Shown here in pieces: positions 17,654-25,890 of a stretch of 38,473 nucleotides of DNA. The notes beneath the pieces are model-generated. The model was not told the origin of the DNA, did no database searches, and saw only the letters and a program-made list of their open reading frames with translations. How positions within the stretch are numbered: the stretch's first letter is position 1; the number at the start of each line of letters is the position of its first letter. Origin of the DNA: an uncultured Lachnospiraceae bacterium (lineage in GTDB: Bacteria; Bacillota; Clostridia; Lachnospirales; Lachnospiraceae). The stretch is from positions 1 through 38,473 of the forward strand of contig CACZIO010000029.1 in assembly GCA_902781215.1 (NCBI GenBank), written 5' to 3'. A program made the translations under genes and the position numbers.

Positions 17654-17845
17654 ACCTGTGCCGGCACGGCGGGCTTCCTGCCTGTGCAGGACCGGCCATG
17701 GAATATGGAAAAAACTGATTTGAACGGCGCGCGGCTCATCCGCGAAGCGGATTTAACATAGCTGCACGCAGGTCACTGATATACCCCCCGATTGGGCGTG
17801 TACAGTAACAGCCGGTCAGAAGCGGATTCCGCCCGCATGCAGTGG

Positions 17846-17875
17846 TGTACATCCGAACGCAATGTGTGTTAGAAT
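17846..17875 (+). promoter_or_regulatory. Possible promoter of the polysaccharide cluster
   Basis: TGTACA (17846-17851) and TAGAAT (17870-17875) are 18 bp apart. The predicted start would fall at or next to the ATG at 17883, suggesting a leaderless or very short-leader transcript. Confidence 0.45.
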
Positions 17876-17882
17876 AGGAGCC

Positions 17883-19019
17883 ATGAATGCGAATGTAAAC
17901 TACAGAATTGAGAGAAATATACATCGGACAGGGATCCTGCTCTCGGTGATCATTCCATCCCACAATGCGGAAAAAACGCTGCGGCGGGCGGTGGATAGCG
18001 TGGTCCGGGCCATACAGGTCATCGCTGAGAACGCGACGCTGTCAGCCCGCAAGGCGCAGGAAGCAGACGGGAGCGGTCCCGGGACGGCGCCGCTCTGTGA
18101 GATCCTGGTCATCGAGAACGAGTCGGAGGACGGGACGGCGGCACTGGCCCTGGAGCTGCAGGCGGAGCACCCGGAGTGCGTGTTTGTGCTCCATTCCAAA
18201 TCCGGCGTCTCCTATGCCCGCAACCGGGGGCTGGAGGCGGCGAGAGGAGAGTGGATCCTCTTCCTGGATGCGGATGATTACCTCATGGAGGGGGCAGGGG
18301 AGGCCCTGCGGGATGACCTGCTTTTTACAGGGACGGACCTCATCGTCCACAGCTATGAGTCCGGCGACCGGGTGGTGAGCATCTGCGCCTCCCAGGGGGA
18401 GCGCTTTGCCGGCAGAGACCTCATGCCGGCCTGCGTGCGGATGATCGAGAACCCGACCAGGTACACGTCTGTCTGGTCCAAGCTCTTCCGCAGGGAGCGG
18501 ATCGAGTACGCGCACCTGCGCTTTGATACAGACCTCAGGCTGTCGGAGGACAGCCACTTCCTGATCCGCTATCTGGCGGCATGCAGGCGGATCCGCATGG
18601 TGGACCGGCCGTTTTATCACTATTCGACGGACAACGCCTCGGTGGTGCGCACCTGGGACGGCAGAAAGGAAGAGGGCTACCGGAAGGCGCTGGCTGAGGT
18701 ACAGAAATACCTGGCGACGCAGCCGGAGCAGATCCGCGCCGCCTTTGCGGGCTACGGTATGATGCAGTTCAATCTCCTCATGGTAAGGGAGGTCTTTGCC
18801 GCGGGCGCCCGCATGTCGCTGGCGGACAAGATCCGGAATATGAAGCGGATCAGTCAGGAGGAACCTTTTGCCACAGCCATCCGGGGCTATGACCCGGACC
18901 GGCACAAGGGGGCAAGATATCTTCCCATCCGTCTTCTCATCAGGGGCTTTGCGCCGGGCGCGGCTGCGGTCTATGAGGCGCGCGTCCTGCAGAACGCCCG
19001 CAAAGAACGCATGCATTGA
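17883..19019 (+). CDS. Glycosyltransferase family 2
   Basis: A 378-residue GT-A glycosyltransferase, first gene of the main surface-polysaccharide cluster. SVIIPSHNAEKTLRRAVDSV begins the fold, followed by VIENESEDGT (in place of the more usual VNDGSxDGT), SYARNRGLEAARGEWILFLDADDYL with the metal-binding DADD motif, and a C-terminal region without clear membrane spans. A Gly/Ala/Glu-rich insert of ~25 residues (near 45-70) splits the N-terminal fold. The start at 17883 is uncertain: an AGGAG lies only 2-3 nt upstream, too close for normal use, while 17862 has no site at all. Substrates are unknown. Confidence 0.83.
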   Translation: MNANVNYRIERNIHRTGILLSVIIPSHNAEKTLRRAVDSVVRAIQVIAENATLSARKAQEADGSGPGTAPLCEILVIENESEDGTAALALELQAEHPECVFVLHSKSGVSYARNRGLEAARGEWILFLDADDYLMEGAGEALRDDLLFTGTDLIVHSYESGDRVVSICASQGERFAGRDLMPACVRMIENPTRYTSVWSKLFRRERIEYAHLRFDTDLRLSEDSHFLIRYLAACRRIRMVDRPFYHYSTDNASVVRTWDGRKEEGYRKALAEVQKYLATQPEQIRAAFAGYGMMQFNLLMVREVFAAGARMSLADKIRNMKRISQEEPFATAIRGYDPDRHKGARYLPIRLLIRGFAPGAAAVYEARVLQNARKERMH

Positions 19020-19177
19020 TTCCTGTGCCGCCGGAACAACTTCAGGGGGCGCGCAGACTGTTTTTTGTCAGATTGAATCATTACCTTTTAACGAAAAAAT
19101 AACCTCTAAAGAAATAAGATCTGAAGACACATGGAATCGTCTTCAGGAGAGTCTTCCCTGAAGGACAGGAGACAGAG

Positions 19178-20332
19178 ATGTACAACATCCTCGTATTCGG
19201 CATGACGGAGAACCCCGGCGGGGTGGAGAGCTTTCTCATGAATTATTACCGGCGGATGGACAGGAGCCGGTTCCAGCTGGATTTCCTGTGCAATTCCTTT
19301 GCGCCGGTCGCCTTTGAGGATGAGATCCTGGCGCTGGGAGGGCACACCTTCCACTTTACCTCGAGGAGAAAGAACCCGGTCCGCTTCCACAGGGAACTGG
19401 GGGCCTTTTTCCGCGAGAATGCAGGGAAATATCAGGCCATCTGGGTCAATGTCAACAGCCTGGCCAATATCGACTACCTCAAGATGGCAAAACAATACGG
19501 CATACCGGGCAGGATCATCCACAGCCACAACGCGCAGAATATGGATACGAAGCTGCGCGGTGTCCTGCATGAGATGAACCGGGGCGCAGTCGGCAGATAC
19601 GCCACTGACTTCTGGGCCTGTTCGGAGTATGCGGCAAAGTGGTTCTATGCCGGGCCGGGCGGAAAGGGCCGCCTGCATCATCCGGCCGTGGTCATTCACA
19701 ACGCCATCGATGTGGAGCGGATCCAGGCGGGCATCGCCTGCAGGGAGAAATACCGGAAGGAACTGGGCTGGGAGGACAACTATGTGCTGGCCTGCATCGG
19801 CCGGCTCCACTTTCAGAAAAATCAGAAATTCGCCCTCGATGTGATGCGGGTCCTGCAGGGCAGGATGCCCGACGCGAGGCTCCTCCTGATCGGTCAGGGG
19901 GAGGACGAGGATATGCTGCGGACCATCGCCCGGGAGTACGGGCTGGGAAAACGGGTCCGTTTTGCCGGCGTCGTCGAGGATGTGGCCGGATGGCTGGGCG
20001 CCGCGGACTTTTTCCTCTTCCCGTCGGTCTTTGAGGGACTGGGGATCGCGGGCCTGGAGGCCCAGGCGGCAGGGCTGCCGACCCTGGCTTCCGCGCGCGT
20101 CATTCCAAAGGATATCGCCGTGACGGACCTGCTCCGTTTTTATCCCCTGGAAAAGGGGCCTGAAAAATGGGCGGAAATGGTCGTGCAGATGCGCAGGCGC
20201 ATGCCCGCAAGACCGCAGTCCGCAGAGGATCCGGCCTTTGCCGGGATCGTCGATGCATTTACACAGAAGGGATATAACAGCGCGGTGGAGATCCGCCGGC
20301 TGGAGAAGCTTCTGGAGGAGGCTTGCAGATGA
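19178..20332 (+). CDS. Glycosyltransferase family 4 (GT-B)
   Basis: A 384-residue GT-B glycosyltransferase. The N-terminal acceptor domain starts ILVFGMTENPGGVESFLMNYYR, and HSHNAQNMDTKLR follows near residue 110. The C-terminal donor domain has IGRLHFQKNQKFALDVMRVL, LLIGQGEDEDMLR, VRFAGVVEDV and the family-4 signature PSVFEGLGIAGLEAQAAGLP with the E-x7-E pattern. This arrangement is typical of bacterial surface-glycan enzymes. The ribosome binding site is AGGAGA. A CTTCAGG/CCTGAAG hairpin (19141-19162) sits just upstream. The stop overlaps the next start (ATGA), indicating translational coupling to licD. Confidence 0.88.
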   Translation: MYNILVFGMTENPGGVESFLMNYYRRMDRSRFQLDFLCNSFAPVAFEDEILALGGHTFHFTSRRKNPVRFHRELGAFFRENAGKYQAIWVNVNSLANIDYLKMAKQYGIPGRIIHSHNAQNMDTKLRGVLHEMNRGAVGRYATDFWACSEYAAKWFYAGPGGKGRLHHPAVVIHNAIDVERIQAGIACREKYRKELGWEDNYVLACIGRLHFQKNQKFALDVMRVLQGRMPDARLLLIGQGEDEDMLRTIAREYGLGKRVRFAGVVEDVAGWLGAADFFLFPSVFEGLGIAGLEAQAAGLPTLASARVIPKDIAVTDLLRFYPLEKGPEKWAEMVVQMRRRMPARPQSAEDPAFAGIVDAFTQKGYNSAVEIRRLEKLLEEACR

Positions 20333-21186
20333 AAAAACTGACACTGGATGAGATCCGCGGTCTGGAACTGGAGATCCTGGATGCCTTTGCGGCGCTCTGC
20401 GAGCGCAATCATATATATTTCACACTGGGCGGAGGGACCCTGCTGGGCGCGATCCGTCACCACGGCTTTATTCCCTGGGATGACGATATCGATGTCATGA
20501 TGCCCCGGCCCGATTACGAGCGGCTCTTTCACCCGGAGGATCTGGACCTGACCGGTTTCCCCTCCTACCTGGAGTTCAAGAGCTACCGGGACGGGAGCCT
20601 CAGCTACCCCTTTATCAAGATCGTGGATACCCGCACCCATGTGGAATTCCCCTACTACGACAGCGAGGAGAATGTCAACCAGGTCTGGATGGATGTATTC
20701 CCGATCGACGGCAATCCGGTCGACAAGAAGGAAAACCGCCGCCTGTATGAGAAGTCCCTGCGCCTCAGGAAGCTGATCTTTATCAAGATCGCCAAGAAGG
20801 GAGAGGGAAAGACGGCCCTCAAGCGCCTCCTCAAGCCGGCTGTGATCGCGGCCCTCAAGGTCGCCGTTCCCATGAACAGGCTGCTGGAGAGGATCGACAG
20901 GCTCTCACAGACCGTGCCCTATGACAGCACGCCCTATGTCGGCTGTGTCATGTGGGGGTACGGGCCCCGCGAGCGCATGTCGCGCAAAAAGTTCATGATC
21001 CCGGTCATGGTTGATTTCGAGGGGCGGAAGATGCCGGCGCCCTCCAATTATGACCACTATCTGCGCGGCCTGTTTCACGATTATATGAAGCTGCCGCCGG
21101 TGGAGAAGCGCGTCATGCACGGCATGGATGCCTGGCTCCTGGAGGACGGCGAGACCGCAGCGGATATCACGGATGCGGACAGATAA
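20329..21186 (+). CDS. LicD-family phosphotransferase
   Basis: A 285-residue LicD-family protein, the group that attaches phosphocholine or other phospho-polyol units from CDP donors to surface polymers. The nucleotidyltransferase-like core is clear: GGGTLLGAIRHHGFIPWDDDIDVMM near residues 35-60 with the metal-binding DDDID. QVWMDVFPIDG comes later, and a WGYGPRERM segment with the C-terminal Arg-rich part follows. The ATG at 20329 overlaps the upstream TGA, with GGAGGA 11 nt before it; a TTG at 20323 is less likely. The TarI-like cytidylyltransferase at 2451 could supply its CDP-linked donor. Donor identity cannot be read from sequence. Confidence 0.88.
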   Translation: MKKLTLDEIRGLELEILDAFAALCERNHIYFTLGGGTLLGAIRHHGFIPWDDDIDVMMPRPDYERLFHPEDLDLTGFPSYLEFKSYRDGSLSYPFIKIVDTRTHVEFPYYDSEENVNQVWMDVFPIDGNPVDKKENRRLYEKSLRLRKLIFIKIAKKGEGKTALKRLLKPAVIAALKVAVPMNRLLERIDRLSQTVPYDSTPYVGCVMWGYGPRERMSRKKFMIPVMVDFEGRKMPAPSNYDHYLRGLFHDYMKLPPVEKRVMHGMDAWLLEDGETAADITDADR

Positions 21187-21198
21187 TGGAGGAAATCC

Positions 21199-24180
21199 AT
21201 GGTTTTTGACAGCAGGGCTGTCCGGCTGAGGATCCCGCAGGAGGATGTGCGGGTGCGGCTGGATGAGCTCATGACCTTTGCGGGACTCATACTCTGGATC
21301 CTGCAGGCCTATATCGATGACACCGGCTTCGGCGTCATCTTCGGGACGGAACTGGGCAAGCTCATCAGGTATTTCTGCCTGCTGCTCTTCCTGGTCAGGA
21401 TCCTGCTCTCCGATATGCACCTGGCGGTCCGGGCGGTCTGTACGGCCGCGGTCGGCTTCTGCTACCTGATGATGATTCAGCAGATGGCGGGCGCAGGGAT
21501 CAAATTTCTGCAGCTGTTTGTCATGATGATGGCGATCCGGGGGATCTCCTTCCGCCGGCTCTGCAAGGTCATGTTCTGGAGCTGCCTGTTGTGTTATCTG
21601 GGAACCTTGTTTTTTGACGGCGTCGGCCTGATCTGGCAGCCGCCCCTGATCGACGGGAACCGGGTCCGCGACTACATGGGATTCCGCTTCGTGTCCTTCC
21701 CCGCGATCTATCTCTTCAACCTGTTTTTCTGCGGATGTTACGCCTATACGGATCATCCTGACCAGGCCGGTGAAAAAAGGCAGCGCGGTACACATGTACA
21801 GAAGATGCCCCTGTGGGCGCTCTTTCTGCTGGAAGCGGTCAATGTCCTGGTCTACGTGCGGACCAACACCAACATCCCTTTCCTGGTCATCAGCCTCTTC
21901 GTCGTGCTGTATCTCATCTGCATGTACGGGGGCGTGGAGCTGTTTCCGGACTGCGGCCTGATGCGCTTTCTGGCAGGGATCTGCTATCCCGTGCTGGCGT
22001 ATTTTACCTACTGGGTCGTCTCGCACTACAATGCCAACAACAGCCGCTGGGTCAAGATCGATGACAAGCTGACGCACTTTCGCATCCGCCATGCCGCGGA
22101 GGGACTTAAACGCTACGGGATCCGGCCCTTCAGCCAGGTCGTCTATCAGAACGGTGACCTGCAGTCGCCCAACTATTTTTATATCGACAGCGCTTACATG
22201 AAGGTCCTGATCAACTACGGTCTGGTCTTTGCCGTGATCCTGTTTGGAATCTACGCCATGATCTCTGTGGCCGCGGTCAAAAACCGCGACACCACACTCT
22301 GCATCTGGATGGTCTGTATCGCAGGCTACAGCCTGATGAACAATGTCCTGCTGGATCCGGAACAGTGCTGCACCCTCTTTGCCTTCTGGTATGCCCTGGA
22401 GGTGTTCGGCATCGGAAAAAAGAAGGCCCTGTCGCCGCCGGATGGAAACAGCGGTCACGGGCCTGTCACGGCCAGCCGGCCGGCTTCACCGGGCGCAGGG
22501 CGGGAAGAGTCCCGTGGTTTCTCTGCTGTAGCTGTGCCGGGTTTATCTGAAAGAAATGTAACAGAGGAAACGGAAACACGGAGAGGATCAGTGAAAGCGG
22601 GTGAGCCGGTTATAAAAAACGTCCCGGAAACAGAAAGCGGACCGGCAGAACCGGAGGCGGACTCCCTGAATAAGTCCGGGACCGGAGCTCCGTCCGACGC
22701 CGGCAATCCCAAAAAGAAAAAGAACGACGAGCCCAGTGTCCGCCTGAATTTCATCCTGAGCATGGCCTATCAGGTCCTGGTCGTCGTCCTGCCCATGATC
22801 ACGGCGCCCTATGTCTCCCGGGTTCTCGGGGCGGATAAAAACGGCATCTACAGCTTCACGGCGTCCTACCAGACCTATTTTTCCATGTTTGCGGCCCTGG
22901 GGACTGTCTCCTACGGTTCGAGGGAGATCGCACGCAACCGCAAGGACCGGCCGCTCCGCTCGAAGCTCTTCTGGGAGATCGAGCTGATGACGGTCCTGAC
23001 ATCGACGGTCTCGCTCATTGCCTTCATCGCCTTTTTCATGCTGCGGGACCGCTACCGGATCTACTATGTGCCGCAGGTGATGGCCATTCTGGCGGTCATG
23101 TTCGATATCTCCTGGTTCTTTACAGGCATTGAGGAGTTCCGCTATATCGTGACCAAAAATGCCGCCTTCAAGCTCCTGGGCGCCGTGCTGATCTTTACGC
23201 TGGTGCACAGGCCGGAGGACCTGCTGATCTATATCACGATCCTGTCCGCGACGACCATGATCGGGAACATGTCCATGTGGATCCATATGCCGCGCTTTCT
23301 GGACAGGGTGGATTTCAAGAGCCTCCGGGTCCGCAGGCATCTGAAGGAGACCATGGTCTACTTCGTCCCCTCGATCGCGACGTCCGTCTACACCGTGCTG
23401 GACAAGACACTGATCGGTGAGATCACCCGCAACGAGGCGGAAAACGGATATTATGACCGGGTCGTCCAGCTGATCAACATCATGAAGGCCCTGACCTTCA
23501 CTGCCCTCAACAGCGTCCTGGGGGCGAGGATCTCCTACCTGTTCGCGGAGAAGAGGTACGATGAGATCCGCCGCAGGATCGAGACGTCGATCAACTATAT
23601 CCTCTTCATGGGCCTGGGGATCTGCTTCGGCCTGTCCGCGGTCGCCCCGCGGTTCATCCCCTGGTTCCTGGGACCGGGCTATGAGCGGTCGATCACCATG
23701 CTGATCCTGATGAGCCCGATCGTCGTGATCATCGGCGTCAGCAACTGCCTGGGATCCCAGTACTTTACACCGGCGGGCAAGCGCGCCCAGAGCGCGCGGT
23801 TCATTATCGCCGGTTCCTGTGTCAACCTGGTCCTGAACCTGATCCTGATCCCCCGCTATTGGGGGTACGGGGCGATCATCGCATCGCTGATCGCGGAGCT
23901 GACGATCACGGTCCTGTATGTCGCCTTTTCGGGGGAGTCTTTCCATCCGGCTGTTCTCATACGGGACGGGTGGAAAAAGCTCCTGGCAGCGGCGCTCATG
24001 TTCGCGGCGGCGCGTATGATCGACCCGCTGTTTCACGCAAATTTCCCCGCCCTGGCGGCAGAGGTCCTGCTCGGGGGCAGTGTTTATATCGCAGTACTTT
24101 TCCTGCTCCGCGACGGCTTCATGACCGGCTTCTGCATGGATGCCGTTCGCAGTGTGCTGAAGAGGCGCGGCAAAAAATAA
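21199..24180 (+). CDS. Fused polysaccharide polymerase (Wzy-like) and flippase (Wzx-like)
   Basis: A 993-residue integral membrane protein with two modules in one uninterrupted frame. Residues ~1-405 form a multi-span hydrophobic module with the O-antigen-polymerase layout: many helices, then an outward loop with DDKLTHFRIRHAAEGLKRYG followed by YFYIDSAYMKVLINYGLVFA. Residues ~406-513 are a hydrophilic, Pro/Gly/Glu/Ser-rich linker ending in a Lys run. Residues ~514-993 are a MOP/MviN-like flippase of the PST type (VLPMITAPYVSRVLGADKNG, SIATSVYTVLDKTLIG, then ISYLFAEKRYDEIRRRIE). These are normally two genes. The ribosome binding site GGAGG lies 6 nt before the ATG. A GTG at 22591 with GAGAGG ahead could allow internal translation of the flippase half. 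Confidence 0.82.
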   Translation: MVFDSRAVRLRIPQEDVRVRLDELMTFAGLILWILQAYIDDTGFGVIFGTELGKLIRYFCLLLFLVRILLSDMHLAVRAVCTAAVGFCYLMMIQQMAGAGIKFLQLFVMMMAIRGISFRRLCKVMFWSCLLCYLGTLFFDGVGLIWQPPLIDGNRVRDYMGFRFVSFPAIYLFNLFFCGCYAYTDHPDQAGEKRQRGTHVQKMPLWALFLLEAVNVLVYVRTNTNIPFLVISLFVVLYLICMYGGVELFPDCGLMRFLAGICYPVLAYFTYWVVSHYNANNSRWVKIDDKLTHFRIRHAAEGLKRYGIRPFSQVVYQNGDLQSPNYFYIDSAYMKVLINYGLVFAVILFGIYAMISVAAVKNRDTTLCIWMVCIAGYSLMNNVLLDPEQCCTLFAFWYALEVFGIGKKKALSPPDGNSGHGPVTASRPASPGAGREESRGFSAVAVPGLSERNVTEETETRRGSVKAGEPVIKNVPETESGPAEPEADSLNKSGTGAPSDAGNPKKKKNDEPSVRLNFILSMAYQVLVVVLPMITAPYVSRVLGADKNGIYSFTASYQTYFSMFAALGTVSYGSREIARNRKDRPLRSKLFWEIELMTVLTSTVSLIAFIAFFMLRDRYRIYYVPQVMAILAVMFDISWFFTGIEEFRYIVTKNAAFKLLGAVLIFTLVHRPEDLLIYITILSATTMIGNMSMWIHMPRFLDRVDFKSLRVRRHLKETMVYFVPSIATSVYTVLDKTLIGEITRNEAENGYYDRVVQLINIMKALTFTALNSVLGARISYLFAEKRYDEIRRRIETSINYILFMGLGICFGLSAVAPRFIPWFLGPGYERSITMLILMSPIVVIIGVSNCLGSQYFTPAGKRAQSARFIIAGSCVNLVLNLILIPRYWGYGAIIASLIAELTITVLYVAFSGESFHPAVLIRDGWKKLLAAALMFAAARMIDPLFHANFPALAAEVLLGGSVYIAVLFLLRDGFMTGFCMDAVRSVLKRRGKK

Positions 24181-24198
24181 GAAATGGGAGGAAGTGTT

Positions 24199-25650
24199 TT
24201 GAGCAATCAGAATTATCTGCACCGCAATCAGACGGACGCAAAGATGCGGGAGGTGAGCCTGCCCAGGCTCCTGCTGCTGACTCTGCGCAGGTGGCGGAGC
24301 ATGCTGGTCGTCGGCCTGGTCCTGGCGGTCCTGCTGGCCGGCATGAAGGTCGTGCGCGAGTACCGCAACAGGGGCGTCTCCAATACGGCGCATGAGGAAT
24401 ACCTGGCCGCGATGGAGATCTACAATACCTCTGTCGAGTCCTACACGACGGCGATCGAACGCTTCCAGACCAAGATCGACGCCAAGCAGAAGTATTTCAA
24501 TGAATCGCTCCTGATGCAGATCGACCCGCACAATGAGTGTGCATCCACGGTCACCATGGTCGTGCGCACGCCCGGCCTGGAGCAGGCGGACCAGAAGACG
24601 CCCGAGGCGGGGGACACCCAGAGTGCCGCTGTGGTCAATGCCAGCAATGTCGTCCATGCCTACACGGATTACATCATGAACGGGATCTCCTATGACGAGA
24701 TCGCCGCTTCGCTGGGCGTGACGGAACAGAGCGTCCGGGAACTGGTCCTGGTCTCGGCAGACCAGTTCCATTTCAGCAGTGAGTTCAAGATCCAGGCGCG
24801 CAGCATGAATATGGACACCTCCAAACAGATCATGGATCATATCCTGGAGGAGCTCGACAGGAACAGAACAGCCTTTGCCGGATCCCTGGGCCAGTATGAG
24901 ATCAGTCAGGTCAGCCGGAGTGAGGAGTCGGTGGTCGACACCATCCTGCTCCAGCAGCAGACCGAGCTCCAGAACTCGATCGCGACCCTGCAGAGGAACC
25001 TGCAGACCTCCCAGACCAGCCTCAAGGAGCTGATCAAGCCCACCGAGGCGACCGGGGCTTCCACGAAGACCATCATCAAGCACGGGATCAAGTACGGTGT
25101 CGTCGGCATGGCCGGCGGGATCTTCCTCATGATCCTGCTGTACGCAGTGCGGATCCTCCTCAAGGGCAGGATCCTGACAGACGACGAGCTCACCCTGGCC
25201 TACGGCGTGCGCAACCTCCTGACCTTCCCGGCAGGAAAGGGCAGGAAGGAAAAGCGCTTCCCGGTCGACAGACTGGTGGAGTCCCTGATCAATGATTCTC
25301 CCGATATGAGCGTCGCCGAGGCCTGCGATGTCCTGATCGCCAAGGCGGAGGCCTTTACGGGAGCTTCCTCGCAGAACAAGAACATCATGCTCACGGGGAC
25401 CATCGGCGAGGGACGGCTCAATTCCTTTGCTTCCACCCTCTCCAAACGGGCGAAAGAATCGGGAAGCCCGCTTTCATTCTCGGCTGCCCCGGGGATCGAC
25501 AGGAACGCGTCGGCGGTGCGCAGTCTCAGGAACGCGGATGCCTGCATCGTCGTGGAGGAAATCGGCGGCAGCGTCTACCGCGAAGCTTCACAGGAGGTCG
25601 AACTGATCCTGGCCTCCGGAACACCCCTTCTGGGAACCGTCTATCTGTGA
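24199..25650 (+). CDS. Wzz-like chain-length/capsule biosynthesis protein with kinase-like tail
   Basis: A ~483-residue polysaccharide co-polymerase-like protein. A short cytosolic N-terminus leads to a first membrane span (~residues 33-55, SMLVVGLVLAVLLAGM). A ~245-residue outside region with helical, Gln-rich stretches follows, then a second span (GMAGGIFLMILLYAVRIL). The ~160-residue cytosolic tail resembles a BY-kinase (Wzc/CpsD) fold, but the Walker A reads GEGRL instead of GEGKS/T and no Walker A' LLIDxD is seen, so it is probably inactive. The TTG at 24199 was chosen because GGGAGG lies ~8 nt upstream; an ATG at 24184 overlaps that site. It is the last gene before the cluster terminator. 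Confidence 0.8.
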   Translation: MSNQNYLHRNQTDAKMREVSLPRLLLLTLRRWRSMLVVGLVLAVLLAGMKVVREYRNRGVSNTAHEEYLAAMEIYNTSVESYTTAIERFQTKIDAKQKYFNESLLMQIDPHNECASTVTMVVRTPGLEQADQKTPEAGDTQSAAVVNASNVVHAYTDYIMNGISYDEIAASLGVTEQSVRELVLVSADQFHFSSEFKIQARSMNMDTSKQIMDHILEELDRNRTAFAGSLGQYEISQVSRSEESVVDTILLQQQTELQNSIATLQRNLQTSQTSLKELIKPTEATGASTKTIIKHGIKYGVVGMAGGIFLMILLYAVRILLKGRILTDDELTLAYGVRNLLTFPAGKGRKEKRFPVDRLVESLINDSPDMSVAEACDVLIAKAEAFTGASSQNKNIMLTGTIGEGRLNSFASTLSKRAKESGSPLSFSAAPGIDRNASAVRSLRNADACIVVEEIGGSVYREASQEVELILASGTPLLGTVYL

Positions 25651-25661
25651 TGAACAGTGCA

Positions 25662-25691
25662 GCGCCTGCCTTTTTACGGCAGGCGCTTTTT
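25662..25691 (+). terminator. Terminator of the polysaccharide cluster
   Basis: GCGCCTGCC (25662-25670) pairs perfectly with GGCAGGCGC (25678-25686) across a 7-nt loop, followed by TTTTT. It begins 12 bp after the Wzz-like stop codon. Confidence 0.93.
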
Positions 25692-25720
25692 ATGATTGTA
25701 AAGCTTCAGCAGCTCCTGGC

Positions 25721-25860
25721 GGATGTCCTGCCTTTTGCAGGCCGCAGGAGCAATCCGTCAGGTGCCCCGCGGACGGGAAACCGTGATACCTCCGGGGAGA
25801 TGTGCTGCCTCTTATGTGCCGCAGGAGCAATCCGGCAGGCGCCCCGCGGACGGAATACCG
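25721..25860 (+). repeat. Tandem duplication with 77-bp period upstream of the CotH-like gene
   Basis: A ~63-bp unit at 25721-25783 is repeated imperfectly at 25798-25860. The best-conserved core begins GCCGCAGGAGCAATCCG in both copies (25741 and 25818) and runs on to GCGGACGG. The segment lies in the 5' region of the CotH-like gene and has no recognised function. Confidence 0.75.
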
Positions 25861-25890
25861 GCGGGGCGGAGGAGAAGGAATCAGATATCA

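Noticed and set aside
22588-25083. Long minus-strand open frame (831 codons) opposite the polymerase/flippase and Wzz-like genes
   Set aside because: It mirrors GC-rich plus-strand genes with clear families; its translation is rich in Asp, Gln and Arg with no recognisable domain. Similar antisense frames at 6980-8626 and 8584-10563 were rejected for the same reason.
25721-25860. Insertion sequence remnant
   Set aside because: There are no terminal inverted repeats, no transposase fragment and no target duplication; only a tandem copy is visible.
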